From the NCBI GenBank assembly GCA_040218445.1, contig JAVJRK010000009.1, forward strand, positions 62,001-126,000: a stretch of 64,000 bases of DNA. The letters run 5' to 3'. The translations under genes and the position numbers were made by a program. Source of the stretch: UBA1479 sp040218445. GTDB taxonomy: Bacteria > Pseudomonadota > Alphaproteobacteria > Rhodospirillales > Casp-alpha2. The notes beneath the pieces were generated by a model. It ran no database searches. It worked only from the letters and a program-made list of their open reading frames with translations, and was not told where the DNA came from. How positions within the stretch are numbered: the first letter of the stretch is position 1; each line of letters starts with the position of its first letter. Shown piece by piece: positions 35,944-44,277 of the stretch.

Positions 35944-36774
35944 CTAGATCGTGCGCCGGCGGATCGCGTGAGAGATCGCCTCGCCCAGGAAAATGATGGC
36001 CAGAATGGCAATGATCACCGAGGTCACGCCGTGGAAGTTGAAGGTGTTCATCTGGCGGAAGAACACCAGCCCCAGGCCGCCCGCCCCCACCAGGCCGAGC
36101 ACGGCCGAGCGGCGGATGTTGATTTCCCATTCGAAGATCACCGTGCCGATAACCTGCGGCAGGACCTGCGGCATGATGGCGTAGAGCATGACCTGAAACG
36201 TATTGGCGCCGGTCGCCCGCATGGCCTCGACCGGGCCCGGATCGATGTCCTCGATGGCCTCGGCCGACAGCTTGGCGATGAAGCCGATGGAGCGCATGGC
36301 GATGGCGAACACCCCGGCCATGGCGCCCAGCCCGAACACGGCGACGAAGAACAGGGCCCAGACGATTTCGTGGACCGAGCGGCTGAGAGTCATCATCAGG
36401 CGCGCGATGGGATAGGTGATCGGCGCGAAGGGCGTGATGTTCATGGCCCCGAACCAGGTCGCCGGCACGCAGAGAACCGCGCCCAGCGCCGTGCCCAGGC
36501 AGGCGATCAGCAGGGTTTCGATGGTCGGGCCGATCAGGCTTGGGAACAGGGAGAAATCGATGCCGGCGAACTGGCCGGCGGCCGCCATCACCTCGCCCAG
36601 GCTGCCGATGCGCTGCCAATCCGTGTCCTGGATGACGGTGACGTCGACGCTCCAGACGACGAGGCCGAACAGCGCCGCCACGATGACGGCGGTCTTGCGC
36701 TGACGCCGGGTGCGGCGGGCCAGGATGTCGTCGGTCCTCATGTCCATGACGCGGTATCCGGTGGCGTTGTCCAT
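35944..36774 (-). CDS. phnE: Phosphonate-type ABC transporter permease (first)
   Basis: 276-residue paralog of the downstream permease, with EAMRATGANTFQVMLYAIMP as its EAA loop and VLGLVGAGGLGLVFFRQMN near the end. An N-terminal basic segment (RRTRRQRKTAV) precedes helix one, in line with the positive-inside rule. It begins ten bases after phnC with GAGGCGGATGGG as a likely ribosome site. Two separate phnE genes are common in phosphonate systems of marine alphaproteobacteria. Confidence 0.93.
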   Translation of the reverse strand: MDNATGYRVMDMRTDDILARRTRRQRKTAVIVAALFGLVVWSVDVTVIQDTDWQRIGSLGEVMAAAGQFAGIDFSLFPSLIGPTIETLLIACLGTALGAVLCVPATWFGAMNITPFAPITYPIARLMMTLSRSVHEIVWALFFVAVFGLGAMAGVFAIAMRSIGFIAKLSAEAIEDIDPGPVEAMRATGANTFQVMLYAIMPQVLPQVIGTVIFEWEINIRRSAVLGLVGAGGLGLVFFRQMNTFNFHGVTSVIIAILAIIFLGEAISHAIRRRTI

Positions 36775-36784
36775 CCCATCCGCC

Positions 36785-37537
36785 TCACAGAACTTCCATG
36801 GCGTAGATTTCGTCGAGCTTCGCCTCGTTCATCTGTTCCGTCGGGCCGGCGAACATGGTGACGCCGTCCTGCAGGCCGATCATCTTGTTGCAGAATTCCA
36901 TGGCCAACTTGACGTCGTGGATGTTGCACAGGCAGGGCACGTTCAGTTCCTGCGCCATTTCCTTGATCAGGGCCATGATCTCGCGCGAGATCTTGGGGTC
37001 GAGGGCCGAGGTCGGTTCGTCCAGCAGCATCAGCTTGGGGTCCTGCATCAAGGCGCGGGCGATGCCGACGCGCTGACGCTGGCCGCCGGACAGTTCGTCC
37101 GCGCGTTTGTCCACGTGATCGGACAGGCCGACCCGGTCGAGCAGATGCAGGGCATGGTCGATGTCCTTGCGCGGGAACATGCGGAACAAGGTGCGCAGGT
37201 TGCCCGTGTAGCCCAGGCGCCCGGCCAGCACGTTGTCCATCACGCTCATGCGGTCGATCAGATTGAATTCCTGAAAGATCATACCGATGTCACGGCGCAC
37301 CAGGCGCAGATCATGGTTCGACATCTTGGTCACGTCGTGTCCGTTGAACACGATGGACCCGGACGTCGGATTGACCAGCCGGTTGATGCAGCGGATCAGG
37401 GTCGATTTTCCGGCCCCGCTGGGGCCGATGATGGCGAAGAAGTCATCGCCTTCGACATCGAAGGATATTCCCTTGAGGATTTCCGGTCCGCGGGCGCTGT
37501 AACGCGCGCGCAAGTCCCTTACTTCCAAGACGGCCAT
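36785..37537 (-). CDS. phnC: Phosphonate-type ABC transporter ATP-binding protein
   Basis: 250-residue ABC ATPase. Walker A GPSGAGKST is at about 38-46, Q-loop FQEFNLIDRMSVMDNVLAGR marks the PhnC group, the signature is LSGGQRQRVGIARAL, Walker B LMLLDEPTSALD and the H-loop CNIHD. The combination of the DNVL-GR block and a short C-terminus is typical of PhnC. It sits 140 bases after phnD and ten bases before the first phnE gene. Powers import by the two permeases. Confidence 0.94.
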   Translation of the reverse strand: MAVLEVRDLRARYSARGPEILKGISFDVEGDDFFAIIGPSGAGKSTLIRCINRLVNPTSGSIVFNGHDVTKMSNHDLRLVRRDIGMIFQEFNLIDRMSVMDNVLAGRLGYTGNLRTLFRMFPRKDIDHALHLLDRVGLSDHVDKRADELSGGQRQRVGIARALMQDPKLMLLDEPTSALDPKISREIMALIKEMAQELNVPCLCNIHDVKLAMEFCNKMIGLQDGVTMFAGPTEQMNEAKLDEIYAMEVL

Positions 37538-37677
37538 GATGTGTCATCCAGGTTTGGTCGTGGTTTAAAAAGGCATTCCGGTTCTTTGGCCCGGTTCTGC
37601 GGGAAGAGTATGCGGCGGCCGGCCCCCGACAGGGAGTAACCGGCGGAACCCGGCCGCCGCCGGGGTGCAGTGTACCC

Positions 37678-38628
37678 CTACTTCTTCTTGCGCGCGTCCT
37701 TGGCGGCCTTCAGGTCGCGGATGATGTCGTAATCTTCCGACGTCATGGCGACGAACTTGTTGGACTTCACGTTGGCGAGGAACTTCTGGGCGCCGGGTTC
37801 CTTGTCCAGGCCCAGGAAGGTTTCGCGGATGTTCTTCTTGATGTCTTCGCACAGCGGCTTGCGGTAGACGAAGGGGTCCTGCGGGATCGGCTTGGATTCC
37901 CACAGGACGTTGACGTCTTCCAGCTTGATTTCACCCTTGTTGACCACGTTGTCGAACCGGTGGGTCGCGACGAAGGCGACGTCGACCTTGCCCTTGTCGA
38001 CGGCGACGGCGACGGCCGACAGCTCGTGGCTGCCCGAATAGATGACCTTGCCGAAGAACTTGTCGATGTCCATGTTGACGACCTTGGAGAACACGACGCG
38101 CGGCATCAGGTTGCCCGACGTGCTGCCCGGATCTGCCAATGCCAGGGTCGAGCCCTTGAGGCTGTCGATCGACGTGAACTTGGAGCCCTTCTTGGAAATC
38201 AGGGCGGCCTTGTAGCCCGGCCCTTCTTCCTGCATGTGCCCCTTCTTCTTGGCGTAGGTCGCGAACACCTCGACGTTGGGGTCCTTGGAATTGGCGATCA
38301 CGTAGGTGTAGGGGCCCAGCACCGCGACATCGACGAACTTGCTGAGCAGGCCTTCGACCACCGAGGCATAGGACGTGGGCATGAAGAACTGGATCTTCTT
38401 GCCGGTCATCTTGGCCAGACGGTCGGTCACGGGCTTGTAGAGTTGCAGTTCGGCCACCGTTTCCTCGGTCGGAATGATGGCGAAGGTCAAGGCGTCGGGA
38501 TTTTCGCATTCCGCCGCCTTGGCGGCGGAGATGCCGGTGACCGTGACGGCGGCGCTCAGGGCCAGGGCCGAGAGCAGGTTTCCGGCCCGGCGTTTACCGG
38601 ACAGTCGTGTCCTTTGGTCGATGTTCAT
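37678..38628 (-). CDS. phnD: Phosphonate/phosphite-type periplasmic binding protein
   Basis: 316-residue PhnD family protein. Signal peptide at about 1-38 (basic start, then LLSALALSAAVTVTGISAA, cleavage near AKAAE). The mature protein has FAIIPTEETVAELQLYKPV, the ligand-loop YASVVEGL, LGPYTYV and the phosphonate-binding DPGSTSGNLMPR turn. Lys-rich C-terminus. AGGAGACATCC sets ATG 38628; the frame extends to 38688 without support. First gene of phnD-phnC-phnE-phnE-dehydrogenase, divergent from a LysR regulator. Ligand could be 2-aminoethylphosphonate or a related compound. Confidence 0.93.
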   Translation of the reverse strand: MNIDQRTRLSGKRRAGNLLSALALSAAVTVTGISAAKAAECENPDALTFAIIPTEETVAELQLYKPVTDRLAKMTGKKIQFFMPTSYASVVEGLLSKFVDVAVLGPYTYVIANSKDPNVEVFATYAKKKGHMQEEGPGYKAALISKKGSKFTSIDSLKGSTLALADPGSTSGNLMPRVVFSKVVNMDIDKFFGKVIYSGSHELSAVAVAVDKGKVDVAFVATHRFDNVVNKGEIKLEDVNVLWESKPIPQDPFVYRKPLCEDIKKNIRETFLGLDKEPGAQKFLANVKSNKFVAMTSEDYDIIRDLKAAKDARKKK

Positions 38629-38942
38629 TGGATGTCTCCTCGTGACATGTTGCACTCCCGTTTCCTGCGCGCCGCATGAACGCCGCACCGAAGATCCCCG
38701 CTTCGATGGCGGTGTGGATGTTTTTTTGGATGTGGGGGCCGGTCATCGGCCCCCCGTCGGCGGGGAGGATAAGCACGCTCAAACAGGTCGGCCGTTCGTC
38801 GAACGGGTGATGTGAAATCCGATCCTGCATCGAGGCCCCCTTGCCTGATTGCCGGTCCTTTGGCGACCGGTCATATGCATGATCGATAATTCAAATCTAT
38901 TGGGCAAATTCAAATATCGTATATAGTCCATTTAGAAAACCG
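38629..38942. other. phnD-lysR divergent intergenic region
   Basis: 314 bases between divergent phnD and the LysR gene, with no convincing gene. The 90 bases nearest the LysR gene are markedly AT-rich and hold the direct repeats listed separately. The remainder is GC-rich leader for phnD; no riboswitch or hairpin with a T-tract was recognised. Confidence 0.6.
38888..38915. promoter_or_regulatory. Direct repeats in the phnD-lysR promoter region
   Basis: AATTCAAAT occurs at 38888-38896 and again at 38907-38915, nineteen bases apart, followed by ATCGTATATAG. This lies 28-55 bases upstream of the LysR ATG, where an autoregulatory LysR site would be expected. The spacing of about two helical turns fits a dimer-of-dimers. 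Confidence 0.45.
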
Positions 38943-39830
38943 ATGATCTTTACACAACTCAGATCCTTCCACGCCGTCGCCACCGAGAACGGATTCACTG
39001 CCGCCTCGAAGGTGCTGAACGTGGGCCAGCCGACGCTGACCAGCCAGGTCCGCGCGCTCGAGGACATGTTCAAGGTCGAACTGTTCCACCGCCGCGGGCG
39101 GGAGATCGAACTGACCGAGGCGGGCCTGGCCCTTCTCGGCGTCACCCGGCGCATCATGGACATGGAGGGTCAGGCGCGGGACCTGCTGAACGCCTTCGGC
39201 GGATTCCACACGGGCACCCTGCATGTCGGCGCCGTCGGTCCCTATCACGCGACGGAAATGCTCAGCGCCTTCAGCGAGACCTATCCGGGCATCCGGCTGG
39301 CCGTCACCGTCGGCAACTCCAGCGAGATGGTCGGACGGTTGCTGGACTATTCCGCCGACGTTGCCGTGCTGGCCCATGTCGAGGACGACCCCCGCATCTT
39401 CGCCATGCCCTACAGCCGCCACAAGGTGGTCGTGTTCGCCCACAAGTCGCATCCGTTGGCCAAGCGCAAGAGCATCCGCATCGAGGACCTGGAAGGGGCC
39501 CGCATGGTGCTGCGCGAAAGCGGATCGACCACCCGCCGGGCGCTGGAGGCCGCGCTGGCCAAACACGGCGTGACCGTCAACCCGGTCATGGAGATCGGCA
39601 GCCGCGAGGCCGTATGGCTGGCCGTCGCGCGGGGGATCGGCCTCGGCGTCGTGTCCGACATCGAATTCATTCCCCGTCCCGAACTGCGCACCATCGAGAT
39701 CGAAAACGCCGACATCCACACCACGGCGCATGTGAACTGCCTGATGGAACGGCGGGATTCCCGCCTGGTCAGCGCGTTCTTCGACGTCGCGGCGGAAACC
39801 CGGAAACTACGGCAGTCCGAACCGCTCTAA
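38943..39830 (+). CDS. LysR family regulator, phosphonate-associated type
   Basis: 295-residue regulator. Winged helix at 1-60: MIFTQLRSFHAVATENGFTA, then LNVGQPTLTSQVRALED as recognition region. The effector domain follows from about 88. The N-terminus closely resembles, from memory, the LysR group annotated as associated with aminoethylphosphonate catabolism. It diverges from phnD, the usual arrangement for a LysR activator of that operon. It ends three bases before the stop of the convergent MmgE/PrpD gene. Effector unproven. Confidence 0.92.
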   Translation: MIFTQLRSFHAVATENGFTAASKVLNVGQPTLTSQVRALEDMFKVELFHRRGREIELTEAGLALLGVTRRIMDMEGQARDLLNAFGGFHTGTLHVGAVGPYHATEMLSAFSETYPGIRLAVTVGNSSEMVGRLLDYSADVAVLAHVEDDPRIFAMPYSRHKVVVFAHKSHPLAKRKSIRIEDLEGARMVLRESGSTTRRALEAALAKHGVTVNPVMEIGSREAVWLAVARGIGLGVVSDIEFIPRPELRTIEIENADIHTTAHVNCLMERRDSRLVSAFFDVAAETRKLRQSEPL

Positions 39831-39833
39831 CGG

Positions 39834-41210
39834 TCAGCGGGCGGCATCCATCAGCTCGGCAACCGTCTTGGCATCGTCCAGGCCCAGAACCAGTTGCTCG
39901 ACCTGTGCCGCTTTGTCCGCGCCGATGATCGGCTCCGCCAGGCGGCGGAACTTGGCGGTCAGGCGCGCTTCCTGAGCTTCCAGGTCGTCGGCGGGCATGC
40001 CCACGTCGAAGAACTGCACCAGGGACCGGCCGTCGGCCAGATCGATGACGATTTCCGCCGCATGGCGGTTGTCATGGACCTTATCCTCGACCTCGACCTT
40101 ACGGCGCAGGTCGACCAAATCGGGCCGTGCGGCGGTGGTTTCCGTATAGATTTCCCGATCGCCCGTATCCAGGCCCGAAATCGCCATGGCGATGCAGTGG
40201 CGGATCGAAAATTTGACCTGCAGGCCCGTTTCCGGTTCGGGAATGTCGCAGACCTTGCGGTGCCCCGCATCGACAAAGGTCCGAACGCCCGTCACTTCTT
40301 CTGCCTTGAAGGGATGGCTGGCCTGCAAGGCCCGGATCGCTTCGATCGAAGAATGGGTCAGATAACAGGCCGCGTGGTATTTGAACAAATTCTCTTCGAC
40401 CGCGAACGGCGCCGAGGCATCGGGGCGCACAGGCAGGCCGTGGAATTCCGTCGATTGGGTCGCACCGAACCCCTGCGCGCATTCCAGGGCATCCGCCCGG
40501 CTGGTGAACCCGCGGGCCGCCCAGCGCGCAGCCATCAGGCCGTTCATGGCGGACTTGCCCGCATGCAGCGGTTTGCACATGGTGCCGAACATGGATTTCA
40601 AGCCCGCCGCCTGGGTCGCGGCAATGCCCAGCGCCATGGCTGACTTCTCCGCGTCCAGGCCCAGCATCCGGGCACAGCCCGCCGCCGCCCCAAAGGTGCC
40701 GACGGTCGCCGTCGCATGCCAGCCGTGGTCGTAATGGGCCAAGCCCATCATTTCGCCGATCAGGCATTCCGCTTCGTAGCCGACGATGAAGGCATCGACC
40801 ACGTCGCGCCCGGAAAGGCCTTTTTGTTCCGCCAGCGCCAGAATGGCCGGCACCACCGGCACGGTCGGATGGCCGTGCAGGCGCTTGTTCACGTCGTCAT
40901 AATCCAGCGCGTGAGACGCCGCCCCGTTGATCATGGCCGCACTGTTGGGCGTGACCGTTTCTTTGCGACCGACCAGTTTGGCATTCCCGCCCTCGCCCGC
41001 GTCGATCGCTTCCGCGGCCAGAATACCGACCAGCGGGTCCGTCGCCCCCGCCATGGTCACGCCGAACCAATCCAGAATGGCATGCTTGGCCCAGCGGCGC
41101 GGGCGGTCCGTGAAATCGGCGGACGGCACGTCGGCGATCCAGTCGGCCAGGTCCTGTGTGGGGGTTTCGGTTTTCGAACCGGCTTGGGCGTTTTGATGTG
41201 TATCGGGCAT
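39834..41210 (-). CDS. MmgE/PrpD family protein
   Basis: 458-residue enzyme of the MmgE/PrpD fold (2-methylcitrate dehydratase, cis-aconitate decarboxylase and iminodisuccinate epimerase relatives). Marks: KHAILDWFGVTMAG (about 43-56), NGAASHALDYDDVNKRLHGHPTVP with the conserved D and H residues (about 115-138), GYEAECLIG and KPLHAGKSAMNG (about 212-223), and the C-terminal lid region from about 270. AGGAGGAACCTC precedes ATG 41210. The IclR gene lies 47 bases upstream on the same strand, so both form one unit. The divergent acyl-CoA operon suggests it works on a di- or tricarboxylate. Reaction not predictable. Confidence 0.88.
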   Translation of the reverse strand: MPDTHQNAQAGSKTETPTQDLADWIADVPSADFTDRPRRWAKHAILDWFGVTMAGATDPLVGILAAEAIDAGEGGNAKLVGRKETVTPNSAAMINGAASHALDYDDVNKRLHGHPTVPVVPAILALAEQKGLSGRDVVDAFIVGYEAECLIGEMMGLAHYDHGWHATATVGTFGAAAGCARMLGLDAEKSAMALGIAATQAAGLKSMFGTMCKPLHAGKSAMNGLMAARWAARGFTSRADALECAQGFGATQSTEFHGLPVRPDASAPFAVEENLFKYHAACYLTHSSIEAIRALQASHPFKAEEVTGVRTFVDAGHRKVCDIPEPETGLQVKFSIRHCIAMAISGLDTGDREIYTETTAARPDLVDLRRKVEVEDKVHDNRHAAEIVIDLADGRSLVQFFDVGMPADDLEAQEARLTAKFRRLAEPIIGADKAAQVEQLVLGLDDAKTVAELMDAAR

Positions 41211-41257
41211 GAGGTTCCTCCTGCGAATGTGCTGTCGTTTGTTGTTTTGCCGGGCTC

Positions 41258-42103
41258 TTACATGGCCTCGGTCAGGGAATCGGATATGCGCCGCGCCGTA
41301 TCCACGGCCAGCGGCACCAGTTTCTCTTGTACGGATTCAAGGTTCCATTGGGGGGCATAGCCGGGGATATGCACGGCGGCGACGGCCCGGCCGTCCAGGC
41401 GAAGCACGGGGGCCGCGGTCGATACGTTATGCATCTGCGACTGCCGGTCGGACACATGATAGCCAAGGCTCCGCGCTTCGGCCATCTGGGCCTTCAGAAC
41501 GGCGATATCGGTCACCGTGTGGGGGGTGATCTTGCGCAACTCCGATGCCGCCAATACGGCATCGGCTTCGGCTTCCGGCATATGGGCCAGGATCACCGTC
41601 CCCGGCGCGGTGCAGAACGCAGGCACCCGGCGCCCGGCCAGCATGGTGCCGTAGCTGGCCTTGGCCTGGGGGATGCGCACGGTATAGATCGCATCCGTGC
41701 CTTCCAGTTCGCACAGGTTGACGGTGGTATCGTAAACTTTGGAGGCCTCGATCAAAATCGGCATGGCGATCTGCGCCAGGCGGTGCGAGACCATGAAGGT
41801 GTAATAGAAGTCGATCAGCGCAATGCCCGGACGGTAACGCCGCGTACCCAGGTCTTTTTCCAGGTAACCGAGCGTCACCAAGGTTTCCGAAAACCGCTGC
41901 GCGGCGCTTTTATCCAGGCCCGACAGCTTGCAGATTTCCGTCAGCCCCAGATCGCGCTGACGCAGTTCCGTCTGCCCCCGGCGAAAGGCCTTGAGCACCT
42001 GAAAGCATTTGCCGACGGAAGCCACGAAGGGTTTGCCGCGCCGGTCGGCGGGGACCTCCGCGCTTAGGTCCGGAAGGGCGTCGTCATCGGAAAGTTCAAG
42101 CAT
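41258..42103 (-). CDS. IclR family transcriptional regulator
   Basis: 281-residue regulator with an N-terminal winged helix (about 27-90: SVGKCFQVLKAFRRG, LTEICKLSGLDKSAAQRF) and an IclR effector domain (about 105-275) that ends with the family's HIPGYAP and DTARRIS segments. ATG 42103 gives a normal-length protein; the frame extends to 42199 but runs through the divergent promoter. It lies upstream of the MmgE/PrpD gene and divergent from the CoA-transferase operon, so it probably controls both. Candidate palindromic operators lie within 75 bases. Confidence 0.9.
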   Translation of the reverse strand: MLELSDDDALPDLSAEVPADRRGKPFVASVGKCFQVLKAFRRGQTELRQRDLGLTEICKLSGLDKSAAQRFSETLVTLGYLEKDLGTRRYRPGIALIDFYYTFMVSHRLAQIAMPILIEASKVYDTTVNLCELEGTDAIYTVRIPQAKASYGTMLAGRRVPAFCTAPGTVILAHMPEAEADAVLAASELRKITPHTVTDIAVLKAQMAEARSLGYHVSDRQSQMHNVSTAAPVLRLDGRAVAAVHIPGYAPQWNLESVQEKLVPLAVDTARRISDSLTEAM

Positions 42104-42130
42104 TCGGGTCTCGCTTGACAGCCAGGAAAC

Positions 42131-42178
42131 ATTACGTTGTAATCCTACATATAGAAACTTTGTATCACAATGCGATAC
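42131..42178. promoter_or_regulatory. Two candidate IclR operators in the divergent promoter
   Basis: The 162 bases between the IclR and CoA-transferase starts hold a perfect palindrome ATTAC-GTT-GTAAT (42131-42143) and an inverted repeat GTATC-ACAATGC-GATAC (42162-42178). IclR proteins typically bind 13-15 base palindromes close to their own start, which these fit by size and position. Confidence 0.5.
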
Positions 42179-42265
42179 TTCATCGCAAGCTCGATACACC
42201 GCAACACAGACAAATCAGGATGCACCGGCACCCACCGCCGCCGGCAAGCAATCCGGGAGGACATC

Positions 42266-43453
42266 TTGGACGCACCCAACGCCGGGGCTTCGCAATGCCT
42301 GGCAGGAATTCGCGTGGTCGAACTGGGGTCGAGCGTGGCCGCCCCCTATGCGGCCTGGATTCTGGCCGCCATGGGCGCCGAGGTCATGAAAGTCGAACGC
42401 CCGGGTGCCGGAGACGACGCCCGCCAATGGGGCAAGATGTTCCCCGACGGCATCGGGTCCTACTTCCACGCGCTCAACCGCGACAAACAATCGGTCACCG
42501 TCGACATGAAGGACGAGGCCGAACGCGAATGGCTGCGTGACTACTGCACGACCAAGGCCGACGTGGTGATCCAGAACATGCGCCCCGGCACGGTCAAACG
42601 CCTGGGCCTGGACGCGGAAACGCTGCGCGCTGCCAACCCCAACCTGATCTATTGCAACCTGGGGGCGTTCGGCAATCACGGCCCGCTCAAGGACAAACCC
42701 GGATACGATCCTCTGATGCAGGCCTACGGCGGCCTGATGACCATCACCGGCGAGGAAGGCCGCCCGCCGATCCGCGTCGGAACGTCCATTATTGATATGG
42801 GCACCGGCATGTGGTGTGCCATCGGCATCCTGGGCGCGTTGAAACGCCGCGGTGATACGGGTGAAGGCTGCACGGTCGACGCCTCGTTGTACGAAACCGC
42901 CGTCGGCTGGATGAACAACGCCGTCGCCTCGGCCGCGGTCGACCCGAAAAACCCGCAGCGCGAAGGATCGGGTGCCCGCGGCATGGCGCCCTATCAGGCT
43001 TACGAATGTTCGGACGGCTATCTGATCATCGCCGCCCCAAACGACAGCCTGTTCGAACGCCTGTCCAAGGTGCTGGGCCATCCCGAATGGCCCGCGGACC
43101 CGCGTTTCAATTCCAATCAGAACCGCTATGCCAACCTGGGCGAACTGAACGCGCTGATCGAGCCCGTGGTCATCACCCGGACCCGCGCCGAATGGCAAGA
43201 GGCGCTGGACCAAGCCGGCATTCCGTCCGCCCCGGTTCAGCAGACCCTGGAAATGATGGCCGACCCGCAGACGGAGGCCCTGGGCATTCTGCAGACCGTG
43301 ATCGGCGGCGGGCCCAAACTGGTCGGCCTGCCGCTCAGCTTCGACGGCACGCGCCCGCCGGTGCGGCAATCCGCCCCCGTAGTCGGACAGCACAACGAGA
43401 TGCTGAAAATCAACCTGCCCGACCAAACCAAGAAAGAAGGAACCAACGACTGA
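42266..43453 (+). CDS. CaiB/BaiF family (class III) CoA-transferase
   Basis: 395-residue class III CoA-transferase, which moves CoA from a donor acyl-CoA to a carboxylic acid. The start RVVELGSSVAAPYAAWILAA and EVMKVERPGAGD are the family's N-terminal nucleotide-binding part; D148 in PGYDPLMQAYGG is the catalytic aspartate. TTG 42266 is chosen because GGGAGGACATC precedes it and the protein then has family length; the frame opens at 42170 but overlaps the operator region. Its TGA overlaps the next ATG (TGATG). First gene of the plus-strand acyl-CoA operon, giving the entry step. SUGCT-like dicarboxylate substrates are an inference. Confidence 0.9.
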   Translation: MDAPNAGASQCLAGIRVVELGSSVAAPYAAWILAAMGAEVMKVERPGAGDDARQWGKMFPDGIGSYFHALNRDKQSVTVDMKDEAEREWLRDYCTTKADVVIQNMRPGTVKRLGLDAETLRAANPNLIYCNLGAFGNHGPLKDKPGYDPLMQAYGGLMTITGEEGRPPIRVGTSIIDMGTGMWCAIGILGALKRRGDTGEGCTVDASLYETAVGWMNNAVASAAVDPKNPQREGSGARGMAPYQAYECSDGYLIIAAPNDSLFERLSKVLGHPEWPADPRFNSNQNRYANLGELNALIEPVVITRTRAEWQEALDQAGIPSAPVQQTLEMMADPQTEALGILQTVIGGGPKLVGLPLSFDGTRPPVRQSAPVVGQHNEMLKINLPDQTKKEGTND

Positions 43454-44247
43454 TGCGGATGGATTACGAAACCTTCACCCTGGAACGCATCGACGATCAC
43501 ATCCTGGTCGTCATGATGGACCGGCCCGAGGTCAGAAACGCCAAGAACACCCAGATGGGCCTGGAGCAGAAGGAAATCTTCGAAGCCCTTTACCGCGATC
43601 CCGAAGACGTGCGCGTGGTGATCCTGACCGGACGCGGCGACAAGGCGTTCTGTGCCGGCGGCGACCTGAAGGAACGCAACGGCATGAGCGACCACGACTG
43701 GCAGGTCCAGCACCGCATCTTCGAACAGGCCGTTATCGCCTTTCGCATGTGCCCGGTGCCGGTCATCGCCGCGGTCAACGGGGCGGCCTTCGCCGGCGGC
43801 CTGGAAACGGTACTGACCTGTGATTTCGCCTATGCCGCGACCCATGCCCGGTTCGCGCTGACCGAAGTCACCCTGGGCATCATGCCGGGCGCCATGGGCA
43901 CGCAGAACCTGCCCCATGCCGTGGGCGAACGCCGGGCCAAGGAAATCATTTTGACGGGCCGTCCGTTCGACGCCCAGGAAGCCTTGGAATGGGGTGTGGT
44001 CAACAAACTGTGCGAACCGGACAAGCTGATGGCGGAAACCATCGAGACGGCGAACCAGATCGCGTCCAACGCCCCGTTGTCGATCCGCGCCGCCAAACGC
44101 TCGTTGGGCGTGGCCACGCAGGTCGACCGCATGTCGGGATTCCAGTTCGAACTGCAGGCCTATAACCGCCTGGTCGGCACCGACGACCGCATGGAAGGCG
44201 TCCGCGCCTTCAACGAAAAACGCAAACCCGTGTTCAAGGGCTCCTGA
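43453..44247 (+). CDS. Enoyl-CoA hydratase/isomerase family protein
   Basis: 264-residue crotonase-fold enzyme. Both catalytic glutamates of hydratases are kept: E118 (AGGLETVLTCD) and E138 (ALTEVTLGIMPGAMGTQ), and the oxyanion loop CAGGDLKE sits at 67-74. That favours hydration of a 2-enoyl-CoA over isomerase roles. The ATG overlaps the CoA-transferase stop by one base, with AAGGAA upstream; a second ATG two codons later is possible. It lies directly before the HMG-CoA-lyase-like gene, so a 3-methylglutaconyl-CoA hydratase role is plausible but unproven. Confidence 0.9.
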   Translation: MRMDYETFTLERIDDHILVVMMDRPEVRNAKNTQMGLEQKEIFEALYRDPEDVRVVILTGRGDKAFCAGGDLKERNGMSDHDWQVQHRIFEQAVIAFRMCPVPVIAAVNGAAFAGGLETVLTCDFAYAATHARFALTEVTLGIMPGAMGTQNLPHAVGERRAKEIILTGRPFDAQEALEWGVVNKLCEPDKLMAETIETANQIASNAPLSIRAAKRSLGVATQVDRMSGFQFELQAYNRLVGTDDRMEGVRAFNEKRKPVFKGS

Positions 44248-44277
44248 AGCCAAGCGCATAAGGATAAGGAGATCATC

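Noticed and set aside
33927..38628. Phosphite oxidation (ptx) cluster
   Set aside because: The phnCDE-like genes and LysR regulator fit by order, but the dehydrogenase is a medium-chain zinc type, not a PtxD-like D-hydroxyacid dehydrogenase.
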